Origin: Ustulina deusta
Taxonomy: Eukaryota > Ascomycota > Sordariomycetes > Xylariales > Xylariaceae
Direction: 5' to 3'
Length of the DNA stretch: 64,000 bases
NCBI GenBank assembly: GCA_023159155.1
Contig: JAJNNX010000059.1
Span: 62,001-126,000 of the forward strand
In this document: piece after piece, positions 48,896-62,307 of the stretch
Layout: each line of letters starts with the position of its first letter
How positions within the stretch are numbered: the first letter of the stretch is position 1
Translations under genes and position numbers: made by a program
Notes under the pieces: generated by a model
The model's input: the letters and a program-made list of their open reading frames with translations, nothing else
Told to the model about the DNA's origin: nothing
Databases searched by the model: none

Positions 48896-50390
48896 AATAT
48901 TTCCTTCCTTAAATAAAGCTACCTATCCCAGGTTATAAATGCTCTTTATAATCTAATATTCTTAATTTCTTTTGTTATATAATATGTAGTATTTATTCTT
49001 TCTAACTTTTTTAGTTTTTATACTTTTTTATCATTTTTGTAATTTTATCTAACTTAACAAAGCTTTGCTTTATTTTATTAAAAATATTTTTATAGTTATT
49101 AAAAATACTTTTATAGTTGTTAAGCACTCCTATTATTTGCCCGAAAGCGTTTTTAGCATTCTTTTTATATGTTTTGGTAGTACGTATAGCTTTCTATAGT
49201 TAGAATTTAATAATATTAATTTTTCTAGTTATTTTATTATTATTAGAGTTAAACTTATTAATTTAAATAGCTAGCTTAGTAATAGCTTTATTTTATTGCT
49301 TAAATTTAATTTTATAACTATTAAGTTAAGTTTTTAAGTTATTAAGCTTGTTTTATATAACGTTTAAATTAACTTTTTTATAATATTTTTTTTTAAAATT
49401 ATTAATATGCTTTTTTAAATAAGTATAAAGCTAAGTAATAAATTTATTAAAGTTATTTATAGCTTTTTTATAGTTAAATTTAACCTATATTAAGTTTGTT
49501 TAGCTAAGTTTTGCTAGTTATTTTATAATTATTAAATTAAAGCTATTATCTAAAGATATAAACCTAAAAGCTAAAATGCTAGCTTTATTAAAAAATAAAA
49601 ATTTTTATATTTTTTTTTAATTTTTAGCTTTTATAATATTTATATATTTAGTTGTAAAGCTTTATATAAAATTATTAGCTACAAAAAGTTTTTTATTATT
49701 TTTGCTAAATAGTTTAGTAAGCTTTTTAATAACTAAGTTATAAAAAAGGTTAAACTTATTTATTTTATTTTTAAAGCAAGCAATAGCTTTATTAAAATTA
49801 TTTGTTTTGCTATATATTTTTTTAAATATTGCTAGGTTACTATTAGATTTATTACAAATGTTTTATTAGTTGTTATTTCTAGCTTTTTTTTTACTATAAA
49901 TATTGCTTTTTAAATTGTTATTATTATATAATGCTTGTTTTTTATAGCTATATAATATTACATAAAACTTACTTTTATTAAAGTTAAACAAATAGTTAAA
50001 AATATTATTATTATTATTATTATTGCTATTTTTAAATGATCTAATAGTAATAGTTAGCTATTTTTTGCTTTTAATGTTTAATTTATTATTTTTAGTATTT
50101 TTATTGTTTTTTTTATCCCGATAGATTTTTTTTAGTATAGCATCTTTTTTTTAGGTATTATTTTTGATAGAAGTAGTGTTATGTTTGGCAGCTTTTTTAG
50201 CTGCAGCAATTTTTTTTTTTTTTTGTAGCCCGATTTAGAAACCTTAAATTTCTTTTTTAATTATTTATGCTAGGTTAATAGATTTGGTAGGTTTTTTAGT
50301 ATTCTTATTGTTTTTACTATTATTTTAACTAAAACTTATAACTATATATTTATTTTTAGTATTATTATATATTATAATAGGCTTAACTTA

Positions 50391-50421
<31 letters not shown>

Positions 50422-53400
50422 AAGTTTATATTAACGCTTTAAATAATAGAAATATTAGGTCTTTAGTTAGTAGGAATATTAAGTTTTTAATTAGTAGAAA
50501 TATTATGTTTATTAATAGTTATAACGTTTATATTGTTTTATTAGGCGTGATGTTTTTTTTGTTATAGCTATTAAATAGAAAAGTAGTATTATTATTATAC
50601 TAGGGCTAATTTTAGGCTAGCAGCTGATCTATTAAGTTTAATGTGGTTGCTATAATGGTTAGTGCTTTTGTAGATCTAATATTAAATATAACAAAATAGA
50701 TTTTTTTTAAATTTTATAAAAAGAAAAAAGCGGTAAAAAAAGTAGAGGAGGCAAGGCCTGTTTATATAAATAGATTAATATATAACTTTATATTTTGTTC
50801 TTTTTATTATAGCTATATTGGTTTATAATAGGTATATTTAATAGCAAGTACGCTTTATTGTTTAGAAAAACGCTTCTAAATATATAAGGAAAGTGCTATT
50901 GTTTATTTTGTAATAAATAGCTATAGCAATATATATATATTTTTTTTAGCTGTTTATATATTATTTTTGCAGTAGTTCTTTTGCGATTATTATAGTAGCT
51001 AAGCTTAGCAGTACATACTTTATTTATAGCTATATATTTATTATTTTTAATATAGTTTTTTAAGAAGTAAAATAGTTATAATAAATATAATATATTTTTT
51101 GTTAGTATATATAGTTAGTTTATAATTTTTAAAAAATAAAAGTTTTTTAAAATAAGTATAGTATATTTATTGCTTTATATATATTTTTTTTGTTTTGTTT
51201 TTTAGCTTAGTTATTTTAATAAGTTATTTTTTTTATATAAGCAATATTACGCTTTTTATATTTTTTTGCTTAATTAATAATATTATTAGCTTTATATTTA
51301 TTAATTAAGTTAAATACTAATAGTTTTAGTTTTTTTTTATTAAAGCTTTAGTTATATTTATTATTTTATTTTTTTTATTTAATGGTATACTTAACTAAAG
51401 GTTTGCTATTTAAAAATTAGATTTTTTTTTAGGTAATTTTTTTAATTTTTTAGTAATCTTTAGTTCTTTTAATAATAACTAGGCCTAATAGAAAGACTTC
51501 TTTGTTAAAAGGGTCTTTTTTTTGTTTAAGTTTATAAAGCTATATAACTAAGACTATAGGGTAGATGTGCTAACTGCTAAAAAAATCAAGTTTGTATATT
51601 AGTAGTTTTATTTTTTGATAATCTTAAAAGGTCCTACTTTTATTAGTAATTATTTTTGTTTAGGTTTGCTAAATAAGTAATAACTTTTATATAGTTTAAA
51701 ATAGACTGTATTGCTTTTATTAAAGGTTATTAGGGTATATTTGTTGTTATATCTTTTTTTGGTAATTATGTTAGCTATATTAACTAGATATTTAGCTTTT
51801 TAAGCATGTTTTGTTTTTAATATTTTTATTGCTTTGTTACTAGCTTTAGTACTTTTTTTCTAGTTTAGAATATTTATAATAAATTATAGCTAAAATCTTA
51901 GTACTAATTAGTTTAGTAACCTTTTAATTATTACTAATAATATATTATTTAGGTAGTATTGTAGTGCTAGCAATAATTTGGTTTAAAAAGTATTTAGATT
52001 AGTGGCTGTATAAAACCTAACTGCTATTTTAATAATTTGGTTTTTTTTTTTAAAAGTCTATCTGTTTAAAAATAATAAACTATTAAAAAAAAAGTTTAAT
52101 ATTTAATATATTATAGATTTTTTTTTAAACTTTACTAGTGAACTTTAGGTTCTTATTACTAATAATAACTACTAGCAATCTTTAATTATATAGGTATAAC
52201 ATTTATAATAGTATTTTTGTTTAGTTTTTTGCTATATATTTTTTATATTTTAGTATTAAAAGCGATTTTTTACTAGTTTTATATAATATAGTTGCTAATA
52301 TATTAAAATGGTTATATTTTTTTATATTCTAAAAAGAATTTTTAGATTTTATTAATAGTATATTTATAATAAAATCTATAGTAATAGTATAATAAAGAAT
52401 AACTAGTATTTTGATTAGTATTAATTCTTCTAGTAATAGTTACTTATTAATTTGGTTTTTTTTATATATTACGTAGTGGGTTATAAACTAGCATATATTC
52501 TAATATTTATTAAAAAAATATATGCTTTATAAGTTATATAGCATATGTTTTATGCTAAAATAGTAATGTTTGTTATATATAAATTTAAAAATATTTTTAA
52601 TATAGTTTTTTAAAATATATAAGGATTATTTTTTATTATGGCTAATATAAAAAAAGAAATTATTATTAAACAAAAAAAAAACTATTATACTCCTTTAGTA
52701 TCTGGTTAGTTTAGTAGTAGAGCTATTTAGCTTTTTATTTTTTTTTGCTTTTTCTTTTTTTTGTTTTTCTTAGAATAGGATGTTTTTTATTTAGTTATAT
52801 TTAGTATTACTATTATACCTTTAGGTTATCTTTTTTTTAAATTTGTTACTAATTACTAGGGTTAATATAAAAAAATCTATTGCAATTTTATTTTTTTTAG
52901 CAAAATATGCCTAATAACTATTATTTTTTTAAATATTATTTAGTATACTTAATTTGTTTTTTTTTAGCTTTTTTTTGTTTTTTTAGCTTTTGTAATAATT
53001 TAGAAAATATATCTAGTATTATATTTAGCGTTTTTAATATATAGTAAATTTTAAGCTAAAATTAAAAAAAATAATTAGTTATATTAGTAAGTCTTAGGTT
53101 AGCTTTATTTAAATCTATAGTATATAGTAAGATATATATTATTATTTTTTTAGTTAGTATATGGTTTATTAATATGTTTACTAGTTATATGTTTAATTAG
53201 ATCATTTTTTATAGCTTTTTGTATGCCTAAATTACTACTACTACTTCTTTTTTTATTAATCCATATTTTTTTTTAATATTACTAGTAAGCTTAAATAAAA
53301 ATATAATTAGCTTAACTTTTATTACTAGAATATTTTAGCCTAGTATTAATATATTGTTTTATTTGTTTTTTAGTTAAAAAACTATTAACTTATAGGCTTT

Positions 53401-53883
53401 TTTGCAAATATTTATTTTAAAAAAAAAAGCTTATTTAGTTTGTAGTAATAAATAATATATTATATATATAAATATTCCTATAATGCTTTTTAGCTTTTTA
53501 TTTCTTTTTTTGTTAGTTCGAAAATAACTTTAGAAATAAAGCTTTGTTTTGCTAGTTTAGATTTTTTAATAAGTAAATCTCCTTTTTTTTTTTTTAGGCT
53601 AGCAAATTAGTTTTTTTTTATTACAATGCTTTAATTTTGTAGTCAAACTAAGCTATTCTATAGCATAACTAACTAGCTATTCTAATATATATTTCTAAAG
53701 CTTTAAAAATATATAGCATTTTTAATTTTTTAAATGCTTTAATTCTATTATTTATTTTAGTAACATTTTTGCTATTAATATTATACTTTAATAGCTAGAC
53801 TAATAAAAAAACAACAAAAGATTTTAAAGCACTAATATAAACTTTTGCTTTATTAAAAATATTTATTACTATTTTTATATATT

Positions 53884-53932
53884 TTATATAAGTATTAAAA
53901 TTATTACTAAAAATAATTATATTATTAATATA
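53884..53932 (-). pseudogene. RIP-inactivated gypsy reverse transcriptase box
   Basis: On the minus strand a frame reads YINNIIIFSNNFNTYIK. This fits the gypsy catalytic block Y[IL]DD[IV]IIFS....H.. with both Asp changed to Asn by G to A transitions. Upstream on the same strand (about 54,030-54,060) PLGL/ALKN fragments resemble the PFGLKNAP block but in a different frame, so frameshifts are present. Confidence 0.55.
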
Positions 53933-56900
53933 AGTTTATATAAAAATATAGTATATAAAAAACAAGCGGTCTATAAACTTTTATATAAATATTAATAAGT
54001 TCCTAAATCTTATTAATATTACGTTTGATTTTTTAAAGCCCTAAGGGCTAATAATAACTATTTTATTATAATATTTAAAATATACTAGCAATTAAAAAAA
54101 AAAGCTTAATATATCAAATAATATAAACTAGAGTTTACTAACTATATTTTTAATTATATTATTTTAGCTAGGTAGCAGGTATATATTTAGTACTGTAATT
54201 TTATTTAATAGTTGTAGATCTATTACTAGTTAATCTTTTTTAGTATTATTAATTGTTTTTTAAATAATAAAAACAAAGCAGGCAACTAAAGTAGGTTTAT
54301 TTATAAATATAAATTTTTTTTAGATATATATTTTGTTATGTTTGGTATTAAAAAACCTGCAATCCTTAATACTTAATAAGTATGCTCTAATAGTTTTAAG
54401 CTAATTTTGCTATCTATTTAATAGGTTTATTTGTATTTTTTGATTATTTAATATAAATATAATGCCTTTATTACAAAAAATATTATACTTATTAAATAGT
54501 TCGCGGATTTTTTCTGCTTATAGTATATTGTTTGCTACTATAGCTATTTTAACTATTAATCTGATTATAAGTATATCTATTAGTCTTATTATCTTATAAA
54601 ATAATATGCTTATTTTTGTAACTAGTATAGTTACGTTGCTTGTTTATTTTTTTATAAAAAATATATATACTTTTTAAGCTTTTTTTCTATTTAGGTACGC
54701 TACTATTTCGGTTTAGTTCTTTTAGCTTATATTATTTTTTTAGTAATTTATAATGTTTGCCTAGTTAATAACTTAAACAATTTTGTTTTTTTAATACTTA
54801 AAAATGGTTTTTAGTTTTTTATTTTTTTATATTATAATTAGCTAAATATATAAGTTATAAATTATGATTTTTTTTAATAAATATTTATTTAGTGTTATAC
54901 TATAAGTTATGCTTTGTTTCTTTTTGAAATAGTATAGCTTTACTGTTCTATTTCTTTTATTAATAAGTACTAGCAGGTTAACAAATCTTATATTTATAAA
55001 TACTATTATTATAGCAAATATAACTATTGTATGTACTACTAACACTTTTTAGATTAGTACTATTAAAAGTAGCTTAGTTTTTGTTTTATTTTATACTTTA
55101 AGTTCTAATGCTAACCTAAAAATATATATTTTTTTTATAAAATCAATTTTAATTCTATATTTTAATATAAATTTTGTTCTGATTAGTATTTTTAGTTTTA
55201 AATTATTAATTATATTTGCTATTATTATAAAGTATTTAAATACTATACTTTTTTTAATATACCTTTTAATATATATATTAAAATCTATAGTTTAAGTAAC
55301 TACTAACTATGCTCCTATTTTATTAATAAATATAAAGTTAATACGTTAGAATTTTAAGTTTTTTGCAAAATTTTTAATAAAACTTTTATTTATTAGTATA
55401 CTAAAGCATTTTATATTTAGGCAAACTTTAACTTTAAAGCTTTTAATATTATTTTAAACAAAAATTTAGAAATATATAATCTTTTTTTTGATTTTTTTCC
55501 TAAGTAATAGTTTTAGGTTTGCTTTAATAACTTGTTTTAGTTAAATATTAATTTTTTATTTAATTAGTTTTAGTACCGTTAGCATTATTAGTATAAAGTC
55601 TACTTGTTTAATATTTTTTTTGCTTAATTTAGCTTATTTTATATAAATATTTTTAGTATAGTTTTTTGCTATTTTTATTAAGTAAAATATAATTCTATAT
55701 TTCATATAAGTTTTTAATATTATATTTAGATTTATTAGTATATTTTTATTTTTTAATATAGCGTTTTAGTTATATATCTAATAGCTATTTGTTTTGTTAT
55801 ATTTAATAGTTATATATGTTTTATTAGTTATTTTTGTTTCTTTTTTATTAAAACAGATATATTTTTTTATAGTTAGGTTTTTAGTTTTATTATTATTATT
55901 AAAATCTATATTTTAAACAACCTTTTTGCTATAATAACCCTATAATTTATTTATGTTTAGTTTTTGCTATTTAAAACGTTAATAATGTGCCTATTGCTTC
56001 TATTAGTTTTTTTTGTTCTAGTTATTAAACCTAACAATATATTAGTTATTAAACTTAATATTATATTAGCTATTTTATTAATATATTTTAGGGCAGCTAT
56101 TGTTTTATTTTTTATAACTTAGCAATAGTAATCTGATTTGTTATAATTAACCCTGTTTGTAATAGGGTGTTCTAAAATCTTAATATTTTTAACTAAAGTT
56201 TTATTGTAGTAAAGCATTATTATTTTTATAGTTTAGCTAGTTTTGCTAGAACTAGTTAGTATTAACTATTTTTAGTTTTTTTTTTTTGTTATTTTAAGTA
56301 TAATATTTAGTCTTAAACATAATTACTATTGTTTTTCTAGTTAATACTAGCTGTTTTTTTTTTTGTTTTTTTAAATATTTGTTAATAACCTGTTTTACTA
56401 TTGGTTTTAGCGCGAGCTTTTGTAGTTCGGGTAGTAATAGGTTCTATAATTATATTAATAGTTATAGATCTTTAGTATTTTTTTAAGCTTTATTATATTT
56501 AAAAGCTTCTATAGCGTAAGTTTTAATAGGCTTTTTTTATATAATATCTTTTATTATATATTTATAAATAGAAAACTAAACATTTGCTATATCTAATTAA
56601 ATGCCCTATTTTTTAATTAGAGCTTTTATAAATATTAATAAGGTTGTTTTATGTTTTGTTATATCTTTTTTAAATAGTTGTTAAAACTATTATTATAGTA
56701 TATCTTTTTATAAAAAAGTTTATTTTTTTATAGCTACTATAGTAAATTTATCTTTTGTATTGTTTTATTTTTTAAAACATTAAACCTAAAAATAAATATT
56801 TATATAATTAATATTTTTGTTTTTATAAAAAATTGCGTAACTTTTGCTAGATTTTTTTAGTATGTTAGGCTAAAAATATCTAATTTTTAATAGCTTTATT

Positions 56901-58050
56901 GTTAAAAAGCTTGTATAGATTATTATAAATAGCTATTTTGCTATAATAAAACTTTGTTTTTAAATTATGTCTAAATATTATTAAATAGTAGTAATAAGCT
57001 AGGTTATATTATAAAGCATTTTAGCTACTTATAAATTAATATTAGTTATATTTGCTAAGTTCTAACTTATAATAGTAGTTTTTTCTTATTATTAAATAGA
57101 TCTAGACTTTTTTATTAATATAGTTATTAGTTTTTTTAAGTAGGCTAGCTTTTTTTTAGCTTCTAATTATTAATAGATATAGTTTTTTAAAGTCTAAAAT
57201 TCCTACTTATAAAAATAATTATTTAGTTTTTTGCTAACTATAGTTTTATAAAAAGTTTTTTTAACTTTAGTATAAATATTATTAAAAATATTGTTTAACT
57301 GCTATTTTTTAGGTGCTAGTTCTTTTATAGGATCTAGTTTTTTGTTTTTATTAAAAGAGCAGTCAAAAATATTAAAGGTTTTTTGGTCCCAGTCTAATTA
57401 AGTAATTTTAATAAAGATATATTTGTATGTATTACTTTTATGTTTAACGTTTTAGTAGTTAAAGTTATTAAAAAAAAAATTATAGATTTGTTTAATTTAG
57501 ATTAGAACAAGCAGTATTATATATATTAATTTTACTTTAATATTTGACTTATTTTCTTTTTTAATTTTTATAACTATATTGTTATATTATAATTTATTTA
57601 AAATATTGTTTTTTATGCTAGTTTTAGCATCTAGTTATAAAGTTAACATATTTTATTTTTTTTATAGTATAGCAAGTAGTAATTATTGTTTTTAAAGCAG
57701 GGCTAAAATATTTTATGCTTTTTTTTTGTTTTATATTACTATATAGTTACTAAAGCCTAAACTAATAAAAAATTAAAAGTTAAAATATAACTTTTTAGTT
57801 GCTAAGCTTAGTTATAATAGCTATTTAAACTTGGGTCAATAACCAAAGTATAACAACTTGTTAATTCTATTTGTATTAGGCTAAATATAAAAGTATTATA
57901 ACTAAGTCTAACTTTAATATTATTGCTTAAACTTTTTTAAGGCGCAACCTTATCAAAATCTTATTAGTAACAAATAGTTTAATAAGCCTAAATATATATA
58001 CTCCCCGCAACGCAGAGATCAGAGGTTCGGGTTAGCAGGTAGGCACTACT

Positions 58051-58215
58051 TATTATAGCGATTTAGTCACTTATTAATAATAACAATTATTATATAAAAT
58101 ATAAATAAATAATCTTTTTTTCTCTAAATATAAAATCATAAGAACATCTACCTACTTATAGATATAATAAACATATTTATAGCTATGGCTGACATATCCA
58201 TAGTTATGCCTATCA
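58051..58215 (-). repeat. LTR of retrotransposon 2 (5' LTR in element orientation)
   Basis: Direct repeat of 48731-48895. The end TATGCCTATCA is intact, and it is followed by the duplication TTTTG. Confidence 0.92.
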
Positions 58216-60066
58216 TTTTGTTTTATTAAAATAAAGCTTAAGTAGCTATAAAAAATATACTTTTTTGATAGTAAAAAAATCTCGTAGACTATATATAGTT
58301 AATTAATTAAACAAAACTATTTAAATAATTATTTTTAATATTATTTTTTAAACTTATTTAATTAATTTTATTTTAAAAATATAATATAAACAACTTAAAT
58401 ATATAAATAATAATAAAATATAAAAACTAATAATAATAATAAAAAGTATTATTTTTTAAACTAAATATTAGTTTTATAAAGTTTATATTAAAAAAAAATA
58501 TAAGCAAAACTTTATAAAAAAAACTTTTTAAAAAAACTTACTTTATAAAGTTCTTTTATTTTAATAAAGCTAGTATACTAAAAAATATTTTTATAAGCTA
58601 TAATAAGTTTATAAAATAAATAGCTATTTTTTGTAACTTTACTAGCAAAGTTTAAGCTATTCTTTTACTAAGTTTAGGTTTATAATTTTTTAAATTTTTT
58701 AAATTTCTATAAAAATAAAAAAAAACTAAATAATAATATTAATATATTAATTTAAACAAACTAAAAATATATATAAATAAACATTTTATTTATTATTATA
58801 CTTAAAAAAATATAATTATTAAATATTTTACTATAAAACAATACTAATAAAATAAAAAAGCAAAAAAGTCTATTTAAACATTAAAAAATATAATATAAGC
58901 AATATTAGTTATAGCAAAAAAAAAAAAAAATTTTATTAAATCTTTAGTTTATTTATATTTAAATAGCTATTTATATTAGAAATAAATAACGTTATAAAAA
59001 ATTAGTATTAATATTATGTAAAAATTAATATAATAAATAATTAAACTATTATTATATAGTTATTTTTAGTATATTAAAAAACTATGTATTAAATAATAAA
59101 CTAAATATATTAAAAATAAAAACTATTTTTTATAAAATATTAAAGTATAAAAATAATAAAATATATAACTACATTATTTATAAATTTAATAATTTTATTA
59201 TTATAACTATTAATAATATTATTTTTATTAAAAAATATTAAAAGATTAATAAAAAAGCGCTATAAATTATTATTATTTTTTAGTAAACAAAAATAAAAAT
59301 AAGCTGCTAAAAAAGCAAAAAAAATAAAAATAACTATTTAAAAAAAAAAGTAGCTTTTGATCTATTATTTATAGAATTTCTAAAATTATATATATTAGTA
59401 GCTTATATAAAAATATTTTTATTATTTTTAATATTTTTTAGAAATTAATAATTTTTAGTATATATATTATTAGTACTACTATATTTTAAATTAACAAACT
59501 TAATATAAAAAGCACTACAATTTTATTATAATTTGTGTTTTTAAATATAAATTTTTAATTGTTTATAGTATAGCTTATATATTTTATTATTTATTTTTAA
59601 AATAGCTATTATAGTACTATTATTTATATTATTAGTAGTAGATATAAAACTAAAAAGTTATAAATAAGCTAAAAAAAATACTAAATAGTTTAAATAATAT
59701 AAAGCTATAAAAATAAAATATTAATTATTTATTAATAATAGGATTTAAATATTTTATAAATTATTTGTTAGTAGAAATTTTATAACTAGAAAATAAGTTT
59801 ATAAAATTAAAAAAAGCTTTAATAAAAAAGTTATAAAGTATAAAATATAATCAGTTGTTTAAAGTTTTATCTAAATTTTTAGCAAAAATTATAATAAGAC
59901 TTTTGTTTTAGTAATAAAATTAATAAGTTATAAAACTATTTTTATAATTATTATAGCTCTAGATCTTAAAATTAAATAAATAAACATTAAAACTGCTTTT
60001 TTATATAAAAAAATAAAATAAAATATTTATATTTAATAATTACTTAAATTTAATAATAAAACTAAT

Positions 60067-60700
60067 AAAGTTTATAAGCTAAACAAAGTATTTTATAGCT
60101 TAAAATAAGCTTTTAAAATATAGTATTAAATATTGGCCGATTTTTTAAAAATACTAAGCTTTAAATTACTAGAATTAAACGTTAGTATATTTGCTAAAAA
60201 GTATATATATATAGCTATTTATATTAATAATTTATTAATAATAGGATTTTTAAAAAAAAAATTTAACAAAATTAAAAAAATATTATTAAAAAGATTTAAA
60301 ATCTAAAATCTAAAACTATATTTTTTTTACTTTAGTATAGCTATTACTTGGAACTAAAAAAATAAAACTATTTTTTTTAGTTAAAAAGCCTATTTAAAAA
60401 AAATAATTAAAAAACTAGGCTAGTAGGAAATATATATAATTATTATATTTATTAATATAAATAAAATTTTAGAACTAATAAATAATTATAAAGTTTTTAG
60501 AAATAATAATTAATAGTATATAAAAACTATTAGTTATTTAATATATATTATGTTTAATACTAGACTAGATATAGTATATATTATTTTTTTTTTAAATAAA
60601 TATATAAAAAACTTTATAATAATATATATAAAAGTAGCTAAGCAAGTATTATATTATTTATATAGTATTATTAATTTAAAACTATATTATTAAAAAAAAC
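60067..60700 (+). pseudogene. RIP-inactivated copia reverse transcriptase/RNase H region
   Basis: One continuous plus frame with premature stops shows three copia landmarks at the expected spacing. KVYKLNKVFYSLK at 60067-60105 stands for the LKKALYGLKQAPR.W block. AIYINNLLIIG at 60214-60246 stands for the catalytic YVDDLLIIG. TRLDIVYII at 60559-60585 stands for TRPDIAYAV, followed by KVAKQVLYYL (AAKRVLRYL). The two catalytic Asp residues read Asn, as G to A changes give. It cannot make an active enzyme. Confidence 0.85.
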
Positions 60701-62147
60701 TATAAAATTTAATAAAATAGACTAATATTAATTAGGTTAGCTATATTTAAACTAGATATTTAATAGCAAAATATATTTTTAATATAAAAAGTAGTACTAT
60801 TAATTAGAGTTTTAAAAAATAATAAAGTATTATTTTATTTTTTTATAAATTAGAACTAATAAAATAAATATAAGCTATAAAAATAATTAAAAGGCTATAG
60901 TTATAGCAAAAAACCTATAATTTTATAATAAAATAAAATATATTTTTATATAACAAGCTTTTTATAAAAAAACTATATAGCAAAAAAATATTAATTTTAA
61001 ATAGATTTATATATTTAAATAAATAGCTAATAGTTTTACTAAACTACTACTATAGAACAAATTTATTATATTTTAAAATGTTTTAGGCTTTTAGTTATAA
61101 AACAAATAAAAAAAATAATTAAGTTTATATTTTATAAGTTTTATATAGCTAATTTAATAAAGTTTTTATTTTTTAAAGCGTTTTATTTTAAAGAACTTTA
61201 AAATTATTAATATTCTTTTTAAACTATAACTATTTATATTTTATTAGATTTTTTATTTTATTACGATTTAATTAATATTATTAATTTTTATTTTATAAAA
61301 AACTTTTTTGCTAATATTAGAGCTTTATTTTAAAAAAATAAAAAACTATAATAAAAAAAATATTTAAAATATTAATATTATTTATAAACTTTTTTATTTT
61401 ATTTTTAATTATAATAAAATTATTATTAAATTTTTATTAAATTTAAAAACGTTAAGCTTTAAAATTAAAAATTTTTTAAAATAATTTTAAATATAACTAG
61501 AACTAACTTTTATTTTAAAGTATTTAGAACTAAAATAAAAATATAGAATAATTTTATATATATACTTATAAAAAAAATCTTTTTATAATAAATAAAACAA
61601 AGTAAACTAAACAAATTATATATTAAACGTTTAAACTAGAAACTTTTTTAGTTATTTTATTAAACCTATTAATATAAGTAAATATTATTTTAAAATTAAA
61701 GTATTTAGTATTTTAAATAGATTTATAATAAAAAACTAATAAAAGACTAAAAAATAGTATATTTTTATAATTATTATTATTAAAATTAAAAAATTAAAAA
61801 AATATATTTTTTAATATAGGACTATAATCTAGTAAAAGTTATAAGATTTAATTGCTAAAACAAAATATTTTTTAGAAAATAATATATTTTTATTAAATAT
61901 TTTAAAAAAAAAATATAAAAAAAGTATATATTTAGTATAATATAGACATAAATCGAAGCAGCAAAAAAAATTGCTTATTAAATTTTTTATTAAAAATATT
62001 AAAATAAACAAAGCTAAAAGATTTACCCTATTAAAGAATTAAAAATATATGCTTTTAAAATTACGTATAATTTTAGGTATAATAAAGAACAATTAGAAAA
62101 ATAAGTTAGTAATAATTTTATATAAATACGTATAGTTCAAGTGAGAG

Positions 62148-62307
62148 TATAGAAATTGGGAGGCAGGTAAAAAAGATAGCTAGGTACTACGCCCTATATG
62201 CATCCACTATATATTGTAGAGGTACTACCTCATCTAACTATACTTAGACTTGTTTTTTAATGCAAAATATAATACAGTACACCTACTGTATACACTTATT
62301 TTCAACT
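62148..62307 (+). repeat. Right LTR of the outer copia-like element
   Basis: Direct repeat of 35696-35855. It begins TATAG after the purine tract AAGTGAGAG and ends CAACT, followed by the duplication TCATC at 62308-62312. It is less mutated at its right end (TACAGTACACC versus TATAGTATACC in the left copy). Confidence 0.9.

Larger units (their letters stand above)
48731..58215 (-). mobile_element. Ty3/gypsy-like LTR retrotransposon 2, minus orientation
   Basis: LTRs of 165 bp at 48731-48895 and 58051-58215, flanked by the five-base duplication TTTTG (48726-48730 and 58216-58220). Ends are TGTTACAGCAATTC and ATGCCTATCA (TG...CA). The plus-strand sequence just inside the left LTR, AATATTTCCTTCCTT, is a polypurine tract on the minus strand. 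The sequence just inside the right LTR gives AGTAGTGCCTACCTGC on the minus strand, a plausible mutated TGG-type primer site. Both signs, and a YIDD-like box on the minus strand near 53.9 kb, point to minus orientation. At 9,485 bp it is long for a gypsy element, and 48.9-51.4 kb (its 3' part) is unexplained. No intact frame remains. Confidence 0.85.
35696..62307 (+). mobile_element. Ty1/copia-like LTR retrotransposon split by nested insertions
   Basis: Direct repeats of 160 bp lie at 35696-35855 and 62148-62307, flanked by the five-base duplication TCATC (35691-35695 and 62308-62312). The right LTR is preceded by the purine tract AAGTGAGAG, and the left LTR runs into TGGTTATAAGCC, a primer-site-like sequence, so the element reads on the plus strand. 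At 60067-60700 one frame keeps copia reverse-transcriptase motifs in the right order and spacing. Two other LTR elements (37398-48365 and 48731-58215) lie inside. Without them and their duplications the element is about 6.15 kb, a normal copia length. All coding sequence is destroyed by transitions to AT. Remaining own segments: 35856-37397, 48366-48730, 58216-62147. Confidence 0.85.

Noticed and set aside
54842..55045. Minus frame of 67 aa in the AT-rich block, and a similar one at 61829-62011
   Set aside because: Composition-driven frames (Ile, Tyr, Asn, Phe, Lys) within degraded retrotransposons.
35696..62307. AT-rich block as a centromere or mitochondrial insertion
   Set aside because: LTR pairs, target duplications, TIRs and retrotransposon motifs explain the block; no mitochondrial gene motif was seen.
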